DNA of 9,498 bases from an uncultured Bacilli bacterium (GTDB taxonomy: Bacteria > Bacillota_I > Bacilli_A > RF39 > UBA660), in the NCBI GenBank assembly GCA_934130105.1, contig CAKOXL010000037.1, forward strand, positions 1-9,498, in the 5' to 3' direction. The translations under genes were made by a program, and so were the position numbers. Of this stretch, positions 6,373 through 9,498 are shown one piece after another. How positions within the stretch are numbered: the stretch's first letter is position 1; each line of letters opens with the position of its first letter. The notes beneath the pieces were generated by a model that was given only the letters and a program-made list of their open reading frames with translations, did not search any database and was not told the DNA's origin.

Positions 6373-7085
6373 AAATTCACCGCCTCGCAAATAATATTAT
6401 CAAAATTATTTTCTTGATAAATCGTAAGTTCCTGTTTCTTAGCCATCTCTAAAACAGCTAAAAAAGTAACTACAATATATTCTTTTGTAACAACATCAAA
6501 TAGTTCAAAAAAGTTGACTTTTTTCTTATCTTTCAAAATAAAACGAATGCTATTTCTTCTTTCTTCCACTGTAATTTCTTTTTTAGTTACCGTTGTTGAT
6601 AAAGGTTTTTCTAGTTCTTTTCTTTTTAAAAATTTTTCAAATGCCTTCATTAAATCTTCTAAAGTAACATCACTTGTAATTACAGTATCATCATTTGCAT
6701 ATTCCTTCAAACTTTCTGGTGCCTTGGTATAAAATTCATGTCTAACTTCTTCTAGTTCTTTAAAACTTTCAGTCATATCTTTATATTTTTGATATTCAAC
6801 TAGTTTTTGAATTAACTGTTCCCTAGGGTCAATTTCTTCCTCTTCCTCATCTTTATATCTTGGCAGTAACATTTTAGATTTCATTTCCATAAGTTCACTA
6901 GCCATCACTAAATATTCACTAGCTACATTTAAGTTTAACTCTTGCATACTTTTAATATAATTTAAATATTGGTCAGTAATATCTACTATTTTGATATCCC
7001 AAATATCCACTTTTGACTCTTTAATTAAATGAAGAAGTAAATCAAGTGGTCCCTCAAAAGCATCTATTTTTACTTCATATTCCAC
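6369..7085 (-). CDS. scpA: ScpA kleisin, segregation and condensation protein A
   Basis: ScpA is the kleisin that bridges the two SMC heads and binds ScpB. The 238-residue protein starts with the family signature VKIDAFEGPLDLLLHLIKES, then KVDIWDIKIVDITDQYLNYI and SEYLVMASELMEMKSKMLLP. The middle is acidic and charged (EEEEEIDPREQLIQKLVEYQKYKD), and the C-terminal winged helix (VVTFLAVLEMAKKQELTIYQ) should bind the SMC head. The start is GTG at 7083-7085 with GGTGAT upstream; the nearby ATGs are in other frames. A good promoter lies about 25-50 bases upstream. The end overlaps scpB by four bases. In B. subtilis scpAB also lie a short way from spoVA, so part of this order may be ancestral. Confidence 0.97.
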   Translation of the reverse strand: MEYEVKIDAFEGPLDLLLHLIKESKVDIWDIKIVDITDQYLNYIKSMQELNLNVASEYLVMASELMEMKSKMLLPRYKDEEEEEIDPREQLIQKLVEYQKYKDMTESFKELEEVRHEFYTKAPESLKEYANDDTVITSDVTLEDLMKAFEKFLKRKELEKPLSTTVTKKEITVEERRNSIRFILKDKKKVNFFELFDVVTKEYIVVTFLAVLEMAKKQELTIYQENNFDNIICEAVNL

Positions 7086-7108
7086 GTTATCACCATATTT
7101 CCATAGTA

Positions 7109-7136
7109 ATTATAACATAAAAACAAGTACTATCAA
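7109..7136 (-). promoter_or_regulatory. scpA: Sigma-A promoter of scpA-scpB
   Basis: TTGATA (7131-7136) and a perfect TATAAT (7109-7114) are 16 bases apart, with TGT directly before the -10 (extended -10). Transcription would start near 7102, leaving a short leader with GGTGAT before the GTG. It is the best housekeeping promoter in the window. Confidence 0.75.
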
Positions 7137-7180
7137 AATAAAAATACCAACAAACAATATATTTAATCTAAACATTATGT

Positions 7181-7186
7181 TAAAAT
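7181..7186 (+). promoter_or_regulatory. -10 element for the RNHCP gene
   Basis: TAAAAT preceded by TGT (extended -10, five of six bases) lies 19 bases before the ATG at 7206, with no good -35. The start of transcription would be close to the Shine-Dalgarno AGGTGA (7193-7198), making a very short leader. It is divergent from the scpA promoter, the two -10 boxes being about 67 bases apart. Confidence 0.45.
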
Positions 7187-7205
7187 ATTATCAGGTGATT
7201 TATTA

Positions 7206-7511
7206 ATGAAAAAATTTACGATGCGTGATGAAAATTTTATTTGTGAGCACTGTATGAAAAATGTAGAAAAATTAAACTATACTGCTAGAGATCACTGTCC
7301 TTATTGTTTATATTCAAAGCATGTTGACATTAATCCAGGAGATAGATTAAATGAATGTTGTGGTCTACTAAAACCAATTGGTATTGAAAAATTCAAGGAT
7401 ACTTATAAAATTATCTATAAATGTGAGAAATGTCACCAGTTTCATAAAAATATCATGGCTAACGATGATGATTATAATAAAATTATCGAGCTATCTAGTA
7501 AATCATTTTAA
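7206..7511 (+). CDS. RNHCP-domain zinc-binding protein
   Basis: This 101-residue protein is the only plus-strand gene supported in the window. It matches the RNHCP domain family, here with the name motif changed to RDHCPYCLYSKHVD, followed by the typical NPGDRLNECCGLLKPIG, an IIYKCEKC knuckle and a late NDDDYNKII. Cysteine pairs C13/C16, C31/C34, C51/C52 and C73/C76 suggest two zinc-ribbon-like sites. The family has no settled function; the fold hints at nucleic acid or protein binding. The ATG has AGGTGA seven bases upstream. It is transcribed away from scpA and converges on spoVAE, with a shared terminator downstream. Confidence 0.88.
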   Translation: MKKFTMRDENFICEHCMKNVEKLNYTARDHCPYCLYSKHVDINPGDRLNECCGLLKPIGIEKFKDTYKIIYKCEKCHQFHKNIMANDDDYNKIIELSSKSF

Positions 7512-7532
7512 TTAAAAAAATAATAAAAACAA

Positions 7533-7562
7533 AAAAGATCTATTCAAAGATCTTTTAATTTT
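7533..7562. terminator. Bidirectional terminator between the RNHCP gene and spoVAE
   Basis: AAAAGATC (7533-7540) pairs with GATCTTTT (7549-7556) across an eight-base loop. On the plus strand T-rich sequence follows; on the minus strand a run of six T follows. The 3' arm covers the spoVAE stop codon (7555-7557), so one hairpin ends both convergent genes. Confidence 0.85.
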
Positions 7563-7905
7563 TTGGCCTAAAAAATAGTGTAAATATAAAGGTAAATACA
7601 ATAGCTGCTGTAATACCAGATGCAGTTAAATCAAACATTCCCATTAACAGTCCCATAATTCCCATATCACTTGCTTTAGCTAAAGCGCCATGGATCAAAG
7701 AATGACCGAAACTAGTAATTGGTACTAATGCTCCTGCTCCTACATGATTAATAATCTGGTCGTAAATACTAAAGGTATCTAAAAAAGAACCTACAACAAC
7801 GAAGATACTAGTAATATGTCCTGCTGATAACTTAGTATTATCAAGAATTACTTGTCCAATTAGACAAATAAGTCCGCAAAACAAGAATGAATTTATATAT
7901 ACCAT
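7555..7905 (-). CDS. spoVAE: SpoVAE, spore dipicolinate transport membrane protein
   Basis: A 116-residue membrane protein with three or four hydrophobic segments, matching the SpoVAE (SpoVAEb-type) family: GLICLIGQVILDNT near the start, then FLDTFSIYDQIINHVGAGALVPITSFGHSLIHGA and a hydrophobic C-terminus ending FRPKN. SpoVA proteins form the channel that takes dipicolinic acid into the forespore and releases it at germination. Its VPITSFGHS resembles IPITGFAHS of SpoVAC, reflecting old duplication. The ATG overlaps the spoVAD stop by one base (TAATG), and GGAGG lies ten bases upstream inside spoVAD. It is the last gene of the operon; the terminator overlaps its stop. Confidence 0.95.
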   Translation of the reverse strand: MVYINSFLFCGLICLIGQVILDNTKLSAGHITSIFVVVGSFLDTFSIYDQIINHVGAGALVPITSFGHSLIHGALAKASDMGIMGLLMGMFDLTASGITAAIVFTFIFTLFFRPKN

Positions 7906-8900
7906 TATTTAATAACCTCCAAACTAACAGCATGGGCAATACTTAAGATATTTTCATGTTGATATACCATAGTTGGTGAAAATAAGGCTCCTGTTGCTAC
8001 TAATAATACTTTCTTTATCTTTTTCTTTTTTAGCATTTCCATAACCAAACTATAATTGACTAAAGCACTACATACGGGACCAGAACCACCAGCTAACACT
8101 TCTTTTTGGGTCTCTAAATCGTATAACATAACACCACAGTCATTATAATTACTACTAATATCAAGCCCATACTCTGTTTTCATAAAATCTATTAAAATTT
8201 CTTTTCCATATAATCCTAAATCGCCAGTTAAGATAAGATCATAATAACTAGGATCTCTATTCATATCTTTTAAATGTCTATAAATAGTATCAGCCGCAGC
8301 TGGAGCCATAACACTACCCATATTTAGTGGATCAGTTTGATTATAGTCAAGGATTCTTCCGATCGTGGAACTTTCTACTTTAATACCAGTATTTTCATTA
8401 GTAAGTAACATACTAGCTCCACCGGTAGCTGTAAAAGTAGCCGTTTTAGGTTTTGGTGCACCATATTCAGTTGGATTACGAAATTGCTTTTCACTAGACA
8501 TATTATGGGAAGAAGTAGAAGCAATAACATTCTTAACTTTACCACTATCAATTAAACTACTTCCCAAAATAATACCTTCAATACTAGTAGCACAGGCACT
8601 ATAAATACCTAAAAAAGGAAAATTAAATTTTTCAGATGAATAACATGATGACGTAATCTGATTCATTAAATCGCCTGATATAATAACATCAATATCTTCT
8701 TTATTCTTTTTTGCTTTTTTTAAAACTAAACCGATACTTTCTTCTAAAACTTTTGCTTCTGCCATTTCCCATGATTTTTCACCATTATATAAATTATCAA
8801 AAGTTTTATCAAAATATTTTTTTAATGGCCCTTTAGCCTCATAAGGACCAGCTACTGTACTAGCTTCATCTACAAATACATTTTTATATTCAAAAGTCAT
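7905..8900 (-). CDS. spoVAD: SpoVAD, dipicolinic-acid-binding thiolase-fold spore protein
   Basis: SpoVAD has a thiolase/ketoacyl-synthase-III fold; in Bacillus it binds dipicolinic acid at the inner spore membrane and is needed for its uptake. The 331-residue sequence shows the family pattern: VFVDEASTVAGPYEAKGPL at the N-terminus, then GDLMNQITSSCYSS, and GIYSACATSIEG with C103 at the thiolase cysteine position. ASTSSHNMSSEKQFRNPTEY and KPKTATFTATGGASMLL follow; near the C-terminus are GGSGPVCSALV and VATGALFSP. Length is close to that of B. subtilis SpoVAD. The ATG at 8898-8900 is preceded by GGGAGGG, which also encodes the last two glycines of SpoVAC, so the genes are two bases apart and tightly coupled. 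Confidence 0.97.
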   Translation of the reverse strand: MTFEYKNVFVDEASTVAGPYEAKGPLKKYFDKTFDNLYNGEKSWEMAEAKVLEESIGLVLKKAKKNKEDIDVIISGDLMNQITSSCYSSEKFNFPFLGIYSACATSIEGIILGSSLIDSGKVKNVIASTSSHNMSSEKQFRNPTEYGAPKPKTATFTATGGASMLLTNENTGIKVESSTIGRILDYNQTDPLNMGSVMAPAAADTIYRHLKDMNRDPSYYDLILTGDLGLYGKEILIDFMKTEYGLDISSNYNDCGVMLYDLETQKEVLAGGSGPVCSALVNYSLVMEMLKKKKIKKVLLVATGALFSPTMVYQHENILSIAHAVSLEVIK

Positions 8901-8902
8901 AG

Positions 8903-9343
8903 TTACCCTCCCATAATAATTAATCTAAGGAGTCCAAAAAACCAAGCTGATACTACTCCATATAAAATAACGCTACCTGCTAATTTAAAAATATTGCTAC
9001 CAAGTCCAAAGATTGGTCCTTCTTTACGATATTCGATTCCAGCACTTGTCATAGAATGTGCAAATCCTGTAATAGGAATAATTAAACCACATTTACAGAA
9101 TGTTACCCATTTATCAAAAAATCCTAATGCTGTAAACAAACTAGCTAAAAAAATCAAAGTAACTAGCATAAAAGTGGAAGCATCTTTTGTTGAAATATCA
9201 AACCAAGTAGAATAGCATTCTGTTAAGACTTGTCCAATTACACCTACAATCCCACCAGTAACAAACGCAATAAAAGCATTCTGTCCTCTCGTTTCGGTTG
9301 GCTTATGTTTACTAACAATTTCTTCATACTTCTTTTTTTCCAT
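8903..9343 (-). CDS. spoVAC: SpoVAC, spore dipicolinate channel membrane protein
   Basis: A 146-residue membrane protein matching SpoVAC, which in B. subtilis acts as a mechanosensitive channel for dipicolinic acid. A charged N-terminus (MEKKKYEEIVSKHKP) is followed by about four membrane segments. The core contains FVTGGIVGVIGQVL, FFDKWVTFCKCGLIIPITGFAHSM and SAGIEYRKEGPIFGLGSNIFKLAG, all family-typical. I place the start at ATG 9341-9343, which lines up with the family and has AGGTGA five bases upstream. The in-frame ATG 9347-9349 and GTG 9350-9352 lie within or too near that site. It opens a three-gene operon (AC-AD-AE); spoVAA, spoVAB and spoVAF of Bacillus are absent, as in many Clostridia. 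Confidence 0.95.
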   Translation of the reverse strand: MEKKKYEEIVSKHKPTETRGQNAFIAFVTGGIVGVIGQVLTECYSTWFDISTKDASTFMLVTLIFLASLFTALGFFDKWVTFCKCGLIIPITGFAHSMTSAGIEYRKEGPIFGLGSNIFKLAGSVILYGVVSAWFFGLLRLIIMGG

Positions 9344-9359
9344 TTTCATCACCTACTAA

Positions 9360-9389
9360 TAAAGTTACCAAAAATGGAAAAAATTATAC
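9360..9389 (-). promoter_or_regulatory. spoVAC: Possible forespore (sigma-F/G type) promoter of spoVA
   Basis: GTATA (9385-9389) fits the -35 of forespore sigma factors, and 15 bases later GGTAACTTTA (9360-9369) fits the sigma-F-type -10 consensus GGNRAHAHTR at nine of ten positions. spoVA is transcribed by forespore RNA polymerase in Bacillus. Initiation would fall near 9353, almost on the Shine-Dalgarno, giving a very short leader, which is a weak point. TATAAT (9383-9388) overlaps the -35 but has no partner. Confidence 0.4.
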
Positions 9390-9420
9390 AAAAAAACTAG
9401 ATTTTATCTTTTATCTAGTT
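9390..9420 (-). terminator. Rho-independent terminator of the gene entering from the right
   Basis: AACTAGAT (9413-9420) pairs over eight bases with ATCTAGTT (9395-9402) across a ten-base loop, with seven T at 9390-9396 on the minus strand. The hairpin covers the stop codon of the upstream open frame (TAA, 9411-9413) and lies just before the spoVA promoter, insulating the operon. Confidence 0.8.
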
Positions 9421-9498
9421 ATTTTTGTATCCATATTTTCTAAAATTTCACTTTTTTTCTTAAAAGTAAGATGATGCATAATTAAGTTAGGATTTTTA
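9411..9498 (-). CDS. C-terminal end of an unrecognised gene cut by the right edge
   Basis: One minus-strand frame is open from the edge to TAA 9411-9413, encoding 28 residues ending SEILENMDTKITR. The other two minus frames hit stops at once. The terminator hairpin that starts within its last codons supports this as a real gene end. The fragment is lysine-rich and probably helical, too short to name. In Bacillus the spoVA operon follows spoIIA-sigF, but this tail does not look like the end of SigF as I know it. Confidence 0.5.
   Translation of the reverse strand, partial: KNPNLIMHHLTFKKKSEILENMDTKITR

Noticed and set aside
6373..6390. TTG start extending ScpB by six residues
   Set aside because: It overlaps the ribosome binding site; the ATGA overlap with scpA and the family N-terminus favour ATG 6372.
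6514..6732. Plus-strand open frame of 72 codons
   Set aside because: Entirely antisense to scpA, with no ribosome binding site or motif.
8365..9215. Two plus-strand open frames (8365-8604 and 8994-9215)
   Set aside because: Antisense shadows of spoVAD and spoVAC.
1..9498. Mycoplasma-type code (TGA = Trp)
   Set aside because: TGA ends several genes at the expected family length, including ScpA and the ABC protein, with ATGA overlaps; tryptophans are encoded by TGG.
1..9498. CRISPR array, insertion sequence, phage genes or toxin-antitoxin/defence system
   Set aside because: No regularly spaced repeats, transposase or integrase motifs, or defence-family motifs are visible; the genes are mainly chromosomal core functions.

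Overview
The window is a strongly AT-rich, gene-dense piece of a low-GC Firmicutes chromosome. SepF, DivIVA, ScpA/ScpB, a T-box leader and the spore genes spoVAC-spoVAD-spoVAE all point to a spore-forming (or recently spore-forming) member of the Bacilli, perhaps a gut Erysipelotrichia-like or related lineage. TGA acts as a stop (ScpA and the ABC protein end in TGA, with ATGA overlaps), so this is not the Mycoplasma code. The taxonomic placement is inference from gene content and base composition only.

All genes but one lie on the minus strand, so they read from right to left. At the right edge is the last part of an unrecognised gene (9411-9498), closed by a hairpin terminator. Next comes the compact spoVAC-AD-AE operon (7555-9343), whose products import dipicolinic acid into the forespore and release it at germination. 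A possible forespore-type promoter precedes it. A short plus-strand gene for an RNHCP zinc-binding protein (7206-7511) converges on spoVAE; the two share a bidirectional terminator. A strong extended -10 promoter then drives scpA-scpB (5803-7085), the condensin partners of SMC. Two overlapping flavodoxin-fold genes (4703-5763) follow; the first has no visible Shine-Dalgarno, but a TATAAT sits only five bases before its ATG.

The left half holds a cell-division block, sepF-divIVA (3580-4491), followed by an ABC half-transporter whose ATPase keeps Walker A and B but has lost the consensus in the Q-loop, signature, D-loop and H-loop (1844-3538). After it comes a complete T-box riboswitch (about 1572-1790) with Stem I, GNUG box, F box, T box, an antiterminator with UGGU bulge and a rho-independent terminator. 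Its best specifier codon is AUC (isoleucine). The gene directly under its control is not a tRNA synthetase but a Na+/Ca2+ exchanger of the CaCA family (602-1552), closely coupled to an unrecognised soluble protein that runs off the left edge (1-593).

The most interesting point is this last arrangement. In many Firmicutes divIVA is followed by a T-box-controlled ileS. Here an apparently Ile-type T-box remains next to sepF-divIVA, but ileS is not in the window and a cation exchanger plus an unknown protein sit behind the switch. It may be a captured regulatory element, giving uncharged-tRNA control of a cation antiporter.
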